Part shown: in pieces, positions 46,499 to 56,282 of the stretch | Layout: the number at the start of each line of letters is the position of its first letter | Position numbering within the stretch: position 1 is the stretch's first letter | Assembly: GCA_945881875.1 (NCBI GenBank) | Contig: CAMCVH010000001.1 | Span: forward strand, 310,001-374,000 | Reading direction: 5' to 3' | Source: Polynucleobacter meluiroseus | GTDB taxonomy: Bacteria; Pseudomonadota; Gammaproteobacteria; Burkholderiales; Burkholderiaceae | DNA length: 64,000 nucleotides | Translations under genes and position numbers: made by a program | Notes under the pieces: model-generated | Databases searched by the model: none | Told to the model about the DNA's origin: nothing | What the model saw: the letters and a program-made list of their open reading frames with translations, nothing else

Positions 46499-48919
46499 TC
46501 AAGTCACCGGAGTGAGTTTGGCATCTTTCATTTTTGGCTCTAGAGCATGTCCCTTTCGAGCACGGCTTACCACAAAGGATTTCAGTGTCTTCGCATCCAA
46601 GGATGCTTCCGTTGGTTTACCAGTGCGCCCCAAACCAGAGATGGTGGCGCCAGCACTACCAACAGCAATCGCTGATTGAAGCCTCTCGCCTTTTTCTAGA
46701 TCCATCAAGATAACGCCCTTACCACCTGTCGGTAAGCGCTTTAAGTCATCTAAAGCAAATACCAATAAACGACTGTTCTCAGACAAACAAGCGACCTGCT
46801 TCATGCCTTCAGATACTTTGGCTGGAGGTAACGGCGCATCACCTGGTGCAAATTTAGCATCCACACCCACAAAAGATTTACCCGCTTTATTACGGGTGGT
46901 CATGTCAGTCACATTGGCCAAGAAACCATTACCTGATCGCATCGATAGCAAGAGTAAGTCATCATTGTGACCTGCGTAGTAAGCCACCATCTGAGTGCCA
47001 GCAGCCAAGTTCACGTAGCCCGTTAATGGCGAACCATCACCTCTAGCTCCAGGCAAATCTGCAACAGGAACGGTATAAACGCGACCATTGCTACCGAAGC
47101 CTAGAACAACATCTGTCGTACGACACTCAAAAGTGCCATACATGCCATCACCAGCCTTGAAGCTAAATTGCTGCGGATCATGTTCATGACCCTGACGAGC
47201 TCTCACCCAGCCGCGTTGAGAAATAATCACAGTCACTGGCTCATCAACGACTTTAGCTTCAGCAATTGCTTTTTTCTCTTCCTGAATAATTGTGCGACGC
47301 TCATCACCGAAGGTTTTCATATCGGTTTCGATTTCTTTAACGATGCGTTTACGCATTTGTGTATCGCTACCTAGAAGACTTTCTAAATCATCTTTCTCAG
47401 TTTTAAGCTCTTTGAGTTCTTGCTCAATTTTGATAGCTTCTAAACGAGCTAATTGGCGCAAACGAATTTCAAGAATGTCGTCTGCTTGGCGCTCCGATAA
47501 TTTAAATGCCACCATCAAGTCAGCTTTAGGCTCATCAGCACCGCGAATGATCTTGATCACTTTGTCGATATTGAGAAGGATGAGTTGACGACCTTCTAAA
47601 ATATGCATGCGGTCATTGACTTTAGCTAAGCGATGCTCAGTTCTACGTGTCACTGTTGCAACACGGAACTCAATCCACTCACGCAGAATCTCGCCCAAGC
47701 CTTTTTGGCGTGGTCGACCATCATTACCAATCATGACTAAGTTAATCGCCGCATTCGACTCTAAAGAGGTATGCGCTAACAAGGTCGTGACGAATTCATT
47801 CACATCAATATTTTTACTCTTAGGCTCAAACACCAAACGTACCGCCGCATCTTTGCTGGACTCATCACGAACAGAATCCAGTAAAGACAAGATCGTTTGC
47901 TTTAAGTTATTTTGGTCTGGAGTAAGCGCTTTTTTACCAATCTTGATCTTAGGATTGGTGAGTTCTTCGATTTCTTGAAGTACTTTTTGTGTTGAGGTGC
48001 CTGGTGGCATTTCATTCACCACCAACTTCCACTGGCCACGTGCCATGTCTTCAATCACCCAGCGCGCACGCACTTTCAAACTACCGCGACCTGCTTGGTA
48101 AATTTGAGCGATTTCAGAAGGTGATGAAATGATCTGTGCCCCACCCGGGAAATCAGGGCCTGGTACATAGCTCATCAATTCTTCATGACTGAGCTTGGGG
48201 TTTTTCATCAGCGCAATCGTGGCGCCTGCAATTTCTTTTAAATTATGCGATGGCACTTCTGTCGCCATACCGACTGCAATACCTGATGCGCCGTTTAAAA
48301 GGACAAATGGTAAACGGGCGGGCAAGAGTCTTGGCTCTTGCATTGATCCATCATAGTTAGGGATGAAATCAACGGTACCTTGATCAATCTCATCGAGCAA
48401 TAAGCCAGCAATTTTAGTGAGGCGTGCTTCTGTATAACGCATCGCTGCAGCACCATCACCGTCACGTGAACCAAAGTTACCTTGGCCATCAATCAATGGA
48501 TAACGCAATGAAAAATCTTGAGCCAAGCGAACTAAAGCATCGTAAGCAGATTGGTCACCGTGTGGATGAAACTTACCTAATACATCACCGACTACGCGAG
48601 CACTTTTAACAGGCTTTGCGTCAGAACGTAAGTTCATTTCGTTCATGGAGAACAGAATGCGACGCTGAACAGGTTTCTGGCCATCAGCCACTTCTGGCAG
48701 AGCACGGCCTTTAACCACGCTGATGGCGTAATCTAAGTAAGCACGCTCTGCATAAGTTGCTAACGTTAAAGAATCAACATCTGGCGTATTGGGAACAATA
48801 CGACGAGGAGCAGTTTGCTTTTCTGGCTGAGCTTCTGACTGAGTTTCAATCTCGTCAGAATCATCCATATTGGCAAACAGATCTGGTTCTTGATTCGGAT
48901 TATTTTTCTTTTTTGTCAT
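46499..48919 (-). CDS. parC: DNA topoisomerase IV subunit A
   Basis: Breakage-reunion subunit for chromosome decatenation. The CAP-homology region has [21 protein letters not shown] near residue 70 and the active-site tyrosine in [14 protein letters not shown]. The C-terminal beta-pinwheel lacks the GyrA-box of gyrase, consistent with ParC. At 806 aa it is somewhat longer than E. coli ParC (752) through an acidic/Gln-rich N-terminal tail of about 40 residues. It lies 11 bp behind parE. Confidence 0.95.
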   Translation of the reverse strand: MTKKKNNPNQEPDLFANMDDSDEIETQSEAQPEKQTAPRRIVPNTPDVDSLTLATYAERAYLDYAISVVKGRALPEVADGQKPVQRRILFSMNEMNLRSDAKPVKSARVVGDVLGKFHPHGDQSAYDALVRLAQDFSLRYPLIDGQGNFGSRDGDGAAAMRYTEARLTKIAGLLLDEIDQGTVDFIPNYDGSMQEPRLLPARLPFVLLNGASGIAVGMATEVPSHNLKEIAGATIALMKNPKLSHEELMSYVPGPDFPGGAQIISSPSEIAQIYQAGRGSLKVRARWVIEDMARGQWKLVVNEMPPGTSTQKVLQEIEELTNPKIKIGKKALTPDQNNLKQTILSLLDSVRDESSKDAAVRLVFEPKSKNIDVNEFVTTLLAHTSLESNAAINLVMIGNDGRPRQKGLGEILREWIEFRVATVTRRTEHRLAKVNDRMHILEGRQLILLNIDKVIKIIRGADEPKADLMVAFKLSERQADDILEIRLRQLARLEAIKIEQELKELKTEKDDLESLLGSDTQMRKRIVKEIETDMKTFGDERRTIIQEEKKAIAEAKVVDEPVTVIISQRGWVRARQGHEHDPQQFSFKAGDGMYGTFECRTTDVVLGFGSNGRVYTVPVADLPGARGDGSPLTGYVNLAAGTQMVAYYAGHNDDLLLLSMRSGNGFLANVTDMTTRNKAGKSFVGVDAKFAPGDAPLPPAKVSEGMKQVACLSENSRLLVFALDDLKRLPTGGKGVILMDLEKGERLQSAIAVGSAGATISGLGRTGKPTEASLDAKTLKSFVVSRARKGHALEPKMKDAKLTPVT

Positions 48920-48930
48920 TATTTTTTACT

Positions 48931-50922
48931 TTAAATATCTGCTTCAACTTCGTTGCCGCGCTCTTCTAACCAAGTCTTGCGCGCGCCTGATTCTGATTTG
49001 CCCATCAACATGTCCATGGTTTTAATCGTTTCAGATTCGCCAAAGGCGCCTTCAGTCACTGGTAACAAGCGACGTGTATCTGGGTTGAGTGTGGTGTCCC
49101 AAAGTTGTTCGGCATTCATCTCACCCAAACCTTTAAAGCGACTGATCTGCCAGCTACCCTCACGCAAACCTTCTTTACGAAGTTTGTCTTCGATCGAGCG
49201 CAATTCGCCTTCGTCTAATGCATAGAGTTTCTGAGCTGGTTTTTTGCCACGAGCTGGAGCATCAACACGGAACAAAGGAGGACGTGCGATGTAAACATGA
49301 CCGCGCTCCATGAGTTTAGGAAAGTGTTTATAGAATAAAGTTAATAACAGCACCTGAATATGCGCACCGTCAACGTCGGCATCAGACAAGATACAAACTT
49401 TGCCGTAACGCAAGTTAGATAAATCAGGATTATCGCTAGAGCCATGAGGGTCCACACCAATCGCTACAGCAATGTCATGAACTTCATTATTGGCAAATAA
49501 GCGATCACGCTCAGCTTCCCAAGTATTTAAAACTTTACCGCGTAAAGGCAAGATGGCTTGATACTCTTTATTACGCCCCATCTTCGCAGAACCACCGGCT
49601 GAATCACCCTCAACGAGGAAGATTTCATTCATAGAAATGTCTTCGCTTTCGCAATCAGTCAGCTTGCCTGGTAAAACAGCGACGCCTGATGATTTTTTCT
49701 TTTCAACTTTTTGGCCGGCACGCGTTCGTGCTTGAGCTTGCTTGATGACTAACTCTGCTAATTTACGACCGTAATCAACATGCTGATTGAGCCATAGTTC
49801 AAGAGCAGACTTTACAAAGCCCGATACCAAGCGTACAGCGTCGCGAGAATTCAAACGCTCTTTGATCTGACCTTGGAATTGTGGATCTAATACTTTGGCT
49901 GATAAAACAAAAGAGGCTCTAGCAAAGACGTCTTCGGGCATGAGTTTCACGCCCTTTGGTTGTAATGCATGAATATCAATAAATGATTTCACGGCATTGA
50001 ACAATCCATCACGCAAGCCACTCTCATGCGTACCGCCCGCTGGCGTCGGAATCAAGTTCACATAACTTTCACGAACCGGTGCGCCCTCTTCAGTCCAAGC
50101 CACCACCCAACTAGCGCCTTCACCTTCAGCAAAAGAATCTTCACCAGGGCGATTAGGATCAGCAAAGTGCTCACCATCGAAAGCTGGAATAACAACTTGG
50201 CTATGGCCGCCTTGCGCCATGGCTTCATCTAGGTAGCCTTTTAATCCGTGGGAGTACAACCAAGTTTGTGGCTCGCCACCTTTTTCTTGAATCAATGTGA
50301 CTTTAACGCCAGGCAGTAGAACTGCTTTGGAGCGCAATAGTCTTTGTAGTTCTGCCAGTGGAATATTGCCACTATCGAAATATTTGCTATCTGGCCAAGC
50401 TCTCACACGGGTACCGTTAGAACGGTCACCCATGGGTGCAATCTTAGTTTTGAGAGGCTCGACCACGAAGCCCGCTTCAAATGCCAAAGTAGAGATTTGT
50501 TTATCACGCCAAACGGTGACTTCCATGCGCTTAGAAAGCGCATTGGTGACTGAAACACCCACACCGTGCAAGCCGCCCGAGAATGCATAAGCGCCACCGG
50601 AGCCTTTTTCGAACTTACCACCTGCATGTAGCTGAGTAAATACCAGTTCAACCACGGGTCTTTTTTCTTCTGGGTGCATACCTACAGGGATGCCTCGACC
50701 GTCATCTTCGACGCTCACGCTACCATCCGTATGGATTGTGAGGACGATGTGCTTACCGTAGCCACCTAGGGCCTCATCTGAGGCGTTATCGATCACCTCT
50801 TGAATCATATGCAAGGGGTTATCGGTCCGGGTATACATACCTGGACGTTGTTTGACCGGTTCAAGTCCTTTTAAGACTTTGATGGACGATTCGCTGTATT
50901 GATCTGATTTTTTTGTAGCCAT
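48931..50922 (-). CDS. parE: DNA topoisomerase IV subunit B
   Basis: ATPase subunit. GHKL motifs: EVIDNASDEALGG, DDGRGIPVGMHPE and SGGLHGVGVSVTNALS; TOPRIM: LVEGDSAGGSAKMGRNKEYQ and DADVDGAHI. The 663-aa length without the gyrase-specific insert identifies ParE rather than GyrB. The frame is open 18 codons further, but MATKKSDQYSESSIKVLKG is the family start. The divergent CoA-transferase gene starts only 27 bp away. Confidence 0.95.
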   Translation of the reverse strand: MATKKSDQYSESSIKVLKGLEPVKQRPGMYTRTDNPLHMIQEVIDNASDEALGGYGKHIVLTIHTDGSVSVEDDGRGIPVGMHPEEKRPVVELVFTQLHAGGKFEKGSGGAYAFSGGLHGVGVSVTNALSKRMEVTVWRDKQISTLAFEAGFVVEPLKTKIAPMGDRSNGTRVRAWPDSKYFDSGNIPLAELQRLLRSKAVLLPGVKVTLIQEKGGEPQTWLYSHGLKGYLDEAMAQGGHSQVVIPAFDGEHFADPNRPGEDSFAEGEGASWVVAWTEEGAPVRESYVNLIPTPAGGTHESGLRDGLFNAVKSFIDIHALQPKGVKLMPEDVFARASFVLSAKVLDPQFQGQIKERLNSRDAVRLVSGFVKSALELWLNQHVDYGRKLAELVIKQAQARTRAGQKVEKKKSSGVAVLPGKLTDCESEDISMNEIFLVEGDSAGGSAKMGRNKEYQAILPLRGKVLNTWEAERDRLFANNEVHDIAVAIGVDPHGSSDNPDLSNLRYGKVCILSDADVDGAHIQVLLLTLFYKHFPKLMERGHVYIARPPLFRVDAPARGKKPAQKLYALDEGELRSIEDKLRKEGLREGSWQISRFKGLGEMNAEQLWDTTLNPDTRRLLPVTEGAFGESETIKTMDMLMGKSESGARKTWLEERGNEVEADI

Positions 50923-50949
50923 GGCGGAGAATTGTATCCACATGCGAAA

Positions 50950-52179
50950 ATGAGTTCCATGGGAGCACTTAATCATCTTCGCGTTTTAGACCTCAGTCGA
51001 GTGCTTGCTGGACCCTGGTCTGCGCAGAACCTAGCTGACCTAGGAGCCGATGTAATCAAGGTTGAGAGGCCAATTACCGGAGATGATACCCGCCAATGGG
51101 GCCCTCCTTTTTTGAAGGATTCTGAGGGTCAAGAAACTTCAGAATCTGCCTTTTATTTAGCGATTAATCGTAATAAAAGGTCTATGACTTTGGATATTTC
51201 GACGCCAGAAGGTCAAGAAATTATCAAAAAACTGGTTTTAGACTGCGATATCGTCATTGAAAACTATAAAGTTGGCCAATTAAAGAAATATTCCCTTGAT
51301 TATCAAAGCCTTAACGCTATCAAACCTGATCTAATTTACTGCTCTATCACTGGTTTTGGCCAAACAGGCCCTTATGCTCATCGCGCTGGCTACGATTTTG
51401 TAGTTCAAGGTATGGGTGGTTTTATGAGCGTTACTGGTGAGAAAGAGGACCTTCCAGGTGGTGGTCCCCAAAAAGCAGGGATAGCCATTGCTGATCTTTT
51501 TACGGGTATGTATGCCACTTCTGCGATTCTTGCAGCGGTCATTCATCGGGATCGCACCGGTATTGGTCAACATATTGACTTAGCTCTTTTAGATGTTCAG
51601 ATTGCCACCATGTCAAACGTAGCTAGTAATTACCTAACCAGTGGAGTTGCCCCTCATTCTTGGGGCAATGCGAGCCCGAACATAGTTCCTTATCAAACCT
51701 TTAAGGCTGCTGATGGTTGGATCATCGTGGCTGCTGGTAATGATGGTCAATTTAGACATTTTGTTGAAGCTGGTGCTTGCAAAGAGTTAGCCGATGATCC
51801 GAAGTTTGCAACGAATCCAGAACGTATTCGTCATCGCGATGAACTGATTCCTCTTTTGCAAAAGATGACTATCAAGAAAACTAAAAAAGAATGGATCGAT
51901 GCTTTGGATCATGCAGGCGTTCCTTGCGGACCGATCAATAATTTCAAAGAGGTATTTGAAAACGAGCAAGTAATTGCCAGAGATATCAAGATGGAGATGT
52001 CTCATCCAACAGCTGGAAAAGTTCCTCTAGTCAGAAGCCCGATGAGAATGAGTGCCACACCTGTTGTTGAAAATCGGCCGCCACCTTTATTGGGTGAACA
52101 CACCGATGAACTCTTACAAGAGCGCTTGGGGCTGAGTGCAGAAGAAATAAAAGCTTTAAGAGATAAAGACGTTATTTGA
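50950..52179 (+). CDS. CaiB/BaiF family (family III) CoA-transferase
   Basis: A 409-aa formyl-CoA-transferase-like enzyme that moves CoA between organic acids through an aspartyl-CoA intermediate. Motifs: LDLSRVLAGPWSAQNLADLGADVIKVE at the start (key residues R, G, P, W and the ADVIKVE strand), AINRNKRSMTLDI, the catalytic Asp in LALLDVQIATMSN, and GVPCGPINNF. The acids involved cannot be deduced. ATG 50950 is chosen; ATG 50959 (MGALNHLRVLD) is an equally good family start, and a TTG at 50932 is less likely. Confidence 0.87.
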   Translation: MSSMGALNHLRVLDLSRVLAGPWSAQNLADLGADVIKVERPITGDDTRQWGPPFLKDSEGQETSESAFYLAINRNKRSMTLDISTPEGQEIIKKLVLDCDIVIENYKVGQLKKYSLDYQSLNAIKPDLIYCSITGFGQTGPYAHRAGYDFVVQGMGGFMSVTGEKEDLPGGGPQKAGIAIADLFTGMYATSAILAAVIHRDRTGIGQHIDLALLDVQIATMSNVASNYLTSGVAPHSWGNASPNIVPYQTFKAADGWIIVAAGNDGQFRHFVEAGACKELADDPKFATNPERIRHRDELIPLLQKMTIKKTKKEWIDALDHAGVPCGPINNFKEVFENEQVIARDIKMEMSHPTAGKVPLVRSPMRMSATPVVENRPPPLLGEHTDELLQERLGLSAEEIKALRDKDVI

Positions 52180-52243
52180 AATATTAGTTTGGGGAGCTAA
52201 GTGTTAAGCTTACGCTCTGCTCAAAGAGCTAAGGTTTAAATAG

Positions 52244-52318
52244 CTCGCCATAGTACAGTGGATAGTACAACTGCCTCCTAAGCGGTAGACACAGGTTCGA
52301 TTCCTGTTGGCGAGGCCA
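52244..52318 (+). tRNA. tRNA-Arg (anticodon CCU)
   Basis: A complete cloverleaf of 75 nt with encoded CCA: acceptor CTCGCCA/TGGCGAG, D stem GTAC/GTAC, anticodon stem ACTGC/GCGGT with loop CTCCTAA (anticodon CCT, reading AGG), T arm ACAGG-TTCGATT-CCTGT, discriminator G. The 3' half is copied imperfectly about 7 kb downstream, which suggests use as an integration site. Confidence 0.95.
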
Positions 52319-52709
52319 AATTGCAAAGTATAATTATTTTTTTCTTTAAAATTTCAATCCTAGCGAGTCTTTCTTCATCAGTTAACTCATCACAACGGCT
52401 CGCAAAATCTGGTGCACGCAAATAGGCCTGTGTGCCCTGACGGGGACCATAGATTTTTTTGGAAAGTTTAAACACGCCCCAAGTTATAAACGTCATGCTG
52501 ATAACAGCAATATGGCCAAACATGTTGTACCCGATACCATCAAATTTCTTGAAGTACACTCCGAATGCAAGACACCAAAAACAAGCTAACAATATAGTGG
52601 CAATGAATTTGACCTGAAGCGGGGCATATTTAAGCGGGTTAAGGTTGGGATTTATAATTTTGTTACTTGTGTTAAAGAGGTAATACAGCATCTTGAGAAG
52701 TCCAAACAT
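52278..52709 (-). CDS. Hypothetical membrane protein with C-terminus inside the tRNA gene
   Basis: Not recognised. A 143-aa protein with two clear hydrophobic segments (about residues 34-53 and 63-80), then a polar part with a KKIYGPRQGTQAYLRAPDFA stretch and a helix DELTDEERLARIEILKK. AAGGA seven bases before ATG 52709 supports the start. The last dozen residues are encoded by the antisense strand of tRNA-Arg, so the natural end of the gene was probably lost when the element joined the tRNA, or the stop is accidental. First gene inside the presumed island. Confidence 0.6.
   Translation of the reverse strand: MFGLLKMLYYLFNTSNKIINPNLNPLKYAPLQVKFIATILLACFWCLAFGVYFKKFDGIGYNMFGHIAVISMTFITWGVFKLSKKIYGPRQGTQAYLRAPDFASRCDELTDEERLARIEILKKKIIILCNLASPTGIEPVSTA
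52304..52323 (+). repeat. Candidate attachment site, tRNA-Arg side
   Basis: The 3' end of tRNA-Arg from CTGTTGGCG through CCAA. Sixteen of 20 bases match the segment at 59383-59402. Position at the T stem/acceptor end of a tRNA is typical for tyrosine-integrase targets. Confidence 0.45.
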
Positions 52710-52975
52710 AAGCAAATCCTTGTGTATTTGGAATATGCTTGTTAATTAGCAGTTCCAGTTTTTATCGAAAAAAGTCTAAATTCCAACATGATTTCACTAA
52801 GAAAACCCTTTACTTACATTACTAGTTTTTTCAAAGTTGCCATAATCTATGTTTAAACTCATAACCAGTATCAAGTTTGGATATGAGTATGGTCCTACTT
52901 TCATACTTTCTCGTAAAGAGGTAAATAATAAGTAAGACCCATTATTTCAATCCAAAATGTGCGTCTTTACTCTGC

Positions 52976-52994
52976 AAAGACTGTAGAAGTCTTT
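52976..52994 (-). repeat. 7-bp hairpin behind doxX
   Basis: AAAGACT (52976-52982) and AGTCTTT (52988-52994) around a 5-base loop, four bases after the doxX stop. GTCTTTAC is also repeated directly at 52963 and 52989. No T tract, so its terminator value is doubtful. Confidence 0.4.
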
Positions 52995-52998
52995 ACGG

Positions 52999-53472
52999 TT
53001 AATTTTTACTTAGTATTTGTTTTTGGACAGCAACAGCCCAGTTTCCTCTCAGCCCAAAGTACAAGCCACCAACCCAAAGAAATAAGTGCAAATTGTCGTT
53101 CAAGATAAACTGCGTTAAGCTCGCAGGTTTTATAACTACCCAGATAACGCCTGTTATTACACAGCACATTGTGATGCCACTAAAGCGTGTAATTAAGTCT
53201 CCTAACTCGGCTACTACTGGGATATCTTTTAGAGGAGGGATTGTAGTCAATGCGCCAACCAATAATCCAACGCCAGCAGCAACCTCTCCATAGCATACAA
53301 ACCACCAAACTAACGAGGGTAATCCTAGTGCAGCGCCAGTTGCAGGATCAAATGGAAATTTACTAAGACCTTGTTGTATGAATACAATCGCCAAAGGTAT
53401 TCTTAGTAAAATGTGACTTAAGCTAAAGTCTGGTAGCTGTTGCCAATAGTTTTTTAAATGTGTGAGTTTCAT
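52999..53472 (-). CDS. DoxX family membrane protein
   Basis: A 157-aa protein with four transmembrane helices (about residues 18-35, 53-77, 92-112 and 124-143) and the DoxX pattern RIPLAIVFIQQGLSKFPFDPA with GEVAAGVGLLVGAL. DoxX proteins occur next to oxidoreductases and metal-resistance genes; the molecular role is unclear. It is separated from the copper genes by 130 bp and may be transcribed on its own. Related DoxX genes are common in copper islands of Betaproteobacteria. Confidence 0.8.
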   Translation of the reverse strand: MKLTHLKNYWQQLPDFSLSHILLRIPLAIVFIQQGLSKFPFDPATGAALGLPSLVWWFVCYGEVAAGVGLLVGALTTIPPLKDIPVVAELGDLITRFSGITMCCVITGVIWVVIKPASLTQFILNDNLHLFLWVGGLYFGLRGNWAVAVQKQILSKN

Positions 53473-53602
53473 TTTAAATGCTTATTAAGATGGTTCAGGA
53501 ATGATCATATTACTATAGCTGTACGTTACCCGTATTAGTAGTGTTGTAACCCCCTAACGCAACGGATATCTCACTAATCACCAGCAGAGTTACTTGGAAT
53601 TA

Positions 53603-54064
53603 TTATCTATACGACTGATAAATACTTGACTTACCATTTGCACTAATTAAAAGAACATCATAAGAGTCTTTCTTCCCTCTATACTCAGGGCCATCCATCC
53701 CAGGTGAGCCAATAGGCATCGCGGGAACAGCTAATCCCAGTGCTTTAGGTTTTTCAAATAACAATCTTTTGATTTCTGATGCTGGAACATGCCCCTCGAT
53801 AACATAGCCATTTACTAATGCAGTGTGACAAGAACCATATTGGATAGGCATTCCTAGCTTTATACGAATTTGTTCATTTCCTTCAGGAATTGCCTTCACA
53901 TTAAAGCCATTTTTTTGAAGATAAATTTCCCAGTCTTTACAACATCCACAAGTTGGGCTTTTCCACATAGTGATCAAAGGTTTTGTGGGTGATGCAAAAC
54001 TAAATGAAGGTAACAGCAAAAATCCAATGATTATTAATCTTCTATCTTTATTTGGAGAATTCAT
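53603..54064 (-). CDS. DUF411 family periplasmic metal-binding protein
   Basis: A 153-aa exported protein (hydrophobic signal segment about residues 9-24, cleavage near SFAS) with the DUF411 hallmark TMWKSPTCGCCKDWEIYL, whose CGCC forms a thioredoxin-like metal site, then GSCHTALVNGYVIEGHVPA and a C-terminal AVPAMPIGSPGMDGPEY rich in Met. The family (CopG-like) is found in copper and silver resistance loci and probably binds Cu(I) or reduces it. 34 bp behind the CusF-like gene. Confidence 0.88.
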   Translation of the reverse strand: MNSPNKDRRLIIIGFLLLPSFSFASPTKPLITMWKSPTCGCCKDWEIYLQKNGFNVKAIPEGNEQIRIKLGMPIQYGSCHTALVNGYVIEGHVPASEIKRLLFEKPKALGLAVPAMPIGSPGMDGPEYRGKKDSYDVLLISANGKSSIYQSYR

Positions 54065-54098
54065 AAATTTTTACCATTTAAATTTTCAAAGTTAAGAT

Positions 54099-54377
54099 TC
54101 ATTGAGACTTCCTAATCTGTTTTACAAAATATTTGGTTCCTTTTTGATCAGCTATGAATTCAATTTGATCGCCAGATTTAACCCCTTTGAGAATTTCTGA
54201 ATTTTCAACATAAAAGACCATAGACATCTGAGGCATATCAAGATTTTTGATTTCTTCATGCTTGATCGTTATTTTTTTATTATCAATATCTAGGCGACGA
54301 ATTTCACCCTTAGTCCATTCATTTGCCAAGGAAGAAAAACTAAGCAAAAGTAAGCCAATTGCAATCAGAGGTCTCAT
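54099..54377 (-). CDS. CusF-like periplasmic copper-binding protein
   Basis: A 92-aa protein with signal peptide (cleavage near SLANE) and an OB-fold domain. The copper site fits CusF: His40 in TIKHEEI and the methionines of LDMPQMSMVF (Met48, 51 and 53). E. coli CusF has a tryptophan capping the metal; here that place holds Met48, a common variant in Betaproteobacteria. CusF hands Cu(I)/Ag(I) to the CusABC efflux pump, which is not present in the window. Starts inside the cupredoxin stop codon (one-base overlap), so translation is coupled. Confidence 0.88.
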   Translation of the reverse strand: MRPLIAIGLLLLSFSSLANEWTKGEIRRLDIDNKKITIKHEEIKNLDMPQMSMVFYVENSEILKGVKSGDQIEFIADQKGTKYFVKQIRKSQ

Positions 54378-54859
54378 TACTTCACCTCAATCTTGCCAAC
54401 CATACCCGCTTGATAGTGCCCAGCTATTAAACAGGCAAAGTCAAAGCTGCCAGAACGATTAAATTTCCAAATTATTTCTGCAGATTTTCCAGGAGATACA
54501 TGCGCCATATAGAGTTCATCATGCTCCATGTTGGGATTTTTAACCATCATTACTGCATGTTTATCAAGTACAGGTTTTGTGCCAATAACCATTTCATGCA
54601 TCAACTTACCATTGTTCTTAATGACAAATCGAATAGTCTCTCCTAACTTAATATCAATTTTTTCTGGCTTAAATTTCATATCGTCAGACATCGATATTGC
54701 GATATTGCGATTTATTTCATTTTTGTTACCACCAATACCCCAATCTTCTTGTTGGGCTACCATTTGATTATGCATTGGCTTCTTATGCTGATCCCCATGA
54801 GCAAAGCTTAGTTGAGAGATAGTCAAACCAAGTACTAAGTAAATAAGGTTATATTTCAT
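54377..54859 (-). CDS. Cupredoxin (plastocyanin/azurin-like copper protein)
   Basis: A 160-aa blue-copper-type protein. The signal peptide ends at LSFAHG, followed by a His/Met-rich N-terminal arm (HGDQHKKPMHNQM) that could bind copper by itself. Type 1 ligands are His88 in LMHEM, Cys143, His148 and Met153 in FACLIAGHYQAGM. DDMKFKPEKIDIKLGETIRF marks the start of the beta-sandwich. Similar proteins sit beside multicopper oxidases in copper-resistance operons and may deliver or accept electrons. Translationally coupled to the CusF-like gene. Confidence 0.9.
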   Translation of the reverse strand: MKYNLIYLVLGLTISQLSFAHGDQHKKPMHNQMVAQQEDWGIGGNKNEINRNIAISMSDDMKFKPEKIDIKLGETIRFVIKNNGKLMHEMVIGTKPVLDKHAVMMVKNPNMEHDELYMAHVSPGKSAEIIWKFNRSGSFDFACLIAGHYQAGMVGKIEVK

Positions 54860-54872
54860 TTTTAATCCCTAA

Positions 54873-56279
54873 TTAATGGTTGTGAGTTGAAGTGCCTGAT
54901 GGCTTTTTAACTTTTACTTCAATATCCGGCGCAGAATGCATTCGCTTCATAGCTGGCTGCCCGGCATCTTTATTACGTGGAGCAACAGGCGTAGCTCCTT
55001 TCCATTCAAATGCTTGAGTACCTTTAGGTTGTTTGAACCACCCTGCATTTTTATAGTTATTAGGCGCTTGATCTTTACGAACCTTCAAAACAGTGAACAT
55101 ACCACCCATTTCTAGAGAACCATAAGGCCCATCACCGGTCATCATTGGAAGAGTATTTTCAGGTATAGCCATTTCCATTTCGGTCATGTCTGCCATACCA
55201 CGCTCACCCATCACCATATAGTCAGGAATAACTTTTTTAATTTTTCCGGCAAATCCACGATGATCCACTCCAATCAAGTTAGCTAAATCGTGGCCCATTG
55301 CATTCATAGTGTGATGGCTCTTATGGCAGTGAAAAGCCCAATCGCCCTCCTCATCAGCTAAGAATTCAATCTGACGCATTTGACCCACGGCAACATCTGT
55401 TGTGACTTCATACCAGCGATTTGATTTAGGGGTTGGGCCTCCGTCAGTACCAGTAACTTGAAATTCATGCCCATGGAGATGTATGGGATGATTGGTCATG
55501 GTTAAATTGCCCACACGGATTCGAACCTTATCATTCAAGCGAACATTGAGCGAGTCAATACCTGGAAATACCCTACTGTTCCAAGACCAAATATTAAAAT
55601 CTAACATGGTTGCTGGCTTAGGCGTAAAGCTTCCTGGGTCAATATCATATGAGCTTAATAAGAAACAGAAATCACGATTCACTTCACTGATATCAGGATT
55701 TTTTTCTTTTGGATGTGTTACCCAAAAACCCATCATACCCATAGCCATTTGAGTCATTTCATCAGCATGAGGGTGATACATAAATGTTCCAGGTCGACGT
55801 GCTGTAAATTCATATACAAAAGTTTTACCTGCTGGAATCGCTGGTTGGTTTAATCCAGCTACACCATCCATACCATTGGGTAAACGCTGACCATGCCAAT
55901 GAATAGAAGTGTGCTCTGGCAATTTGTTGGTAACAAAAATTCGTACCTTATCACCTTCAACCACCTCAATCGTGGGTCCTGGTGATTGGCCGTTATAACC
56001 CCATAAATGAGCCTTAAATCCTGGCGCCATTTCTCGAACAACTGGTTCTGCCACTAAATGGAACTCTTTAACCCCATTATTCATTCGCCAAGGCAAGGTC
56101 CAGCCATTGAGTGTCACTACTGGGTTGTAATCACGCCCATTATTAGGCAACAATGGTTTCATCGTATCAGGACTATTTTGAATCACTGGTTCTGGCAACC
56201 TTGCTAAAGCATGACGGCTAACTCCAGCTGCTGCCATCGTTACAGCTGCTCCAGTAAGGAATTTTCTTCGTGTGTTCAT
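54873..56279 (-). CDS. Tat-exported multicopper oxidase (copper resistance type)
   Basis: Probably oxidises Cu(I) to Cu(II) in the periplasm. A twin-arginine signal is present (NTRRKFLTG at 2-10, cleavage near ALAR). All four copper signatures are intact: HWHG at 127-130, HPH at 169-171, HPIHLHG at 264-270 and HCHKSHHTMNAM at 317-328, which supplies the T1 cysteine and the bridging histidines. A Met-rich loop (MGERGMADMTEMEMA and MMTGDGPYGSLEMGGM, about 365-405) is typical of cuprous oxidases, and the C-terminus is His-tagged by nature (STHNH). At 468 aa it is shorter than CopA (about 600) because one beta-barrel insert is missing. Confidence 0.93.
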   Translation of the reverse strand: MNTRRKFLTGAAVTMAAAGVSRHALARLPEPVIQNSPDTMKPLLPNNGRDYNPVVTLNGWTLPWRMNNGVKEFHLVAEPVVREMAPGFKAHLWGYNGQSPGPTIEVVEGDKVRIFVTNKLPEHTSIHWHGQRLPNGMDGVAGLNQPAIPAGKTFVYEFTARRPGTFMYHPHADEMTQMAMGMMGFWVTHPKEKNPDISEVNRDFCFLLSSYDIDPGSFTPKPATMLDFNIWSWNSRVFPGIDSLNVRLNDKVRIRVGNLTMTNHPIHLHGHEFQVTGTDGGPTPKSNRWYEVTTDVAVGQMRQIEFLADEEGDWAFHCHKSHHTMNAMGHDLANLIGVDHRGFAGKIKKVIPDYMVMGERGMADMTEMEMAIPENTLPMMTGDGPYGSLEMGGMFTVLKVRKDQAPNNYKNAGWFKQPKGTQAFEWKGATPVAPRNKDAGQPAMKRMHSAPDIEVKVKKPSGTSTHNH

Positions 56280-56282
56280 TTT

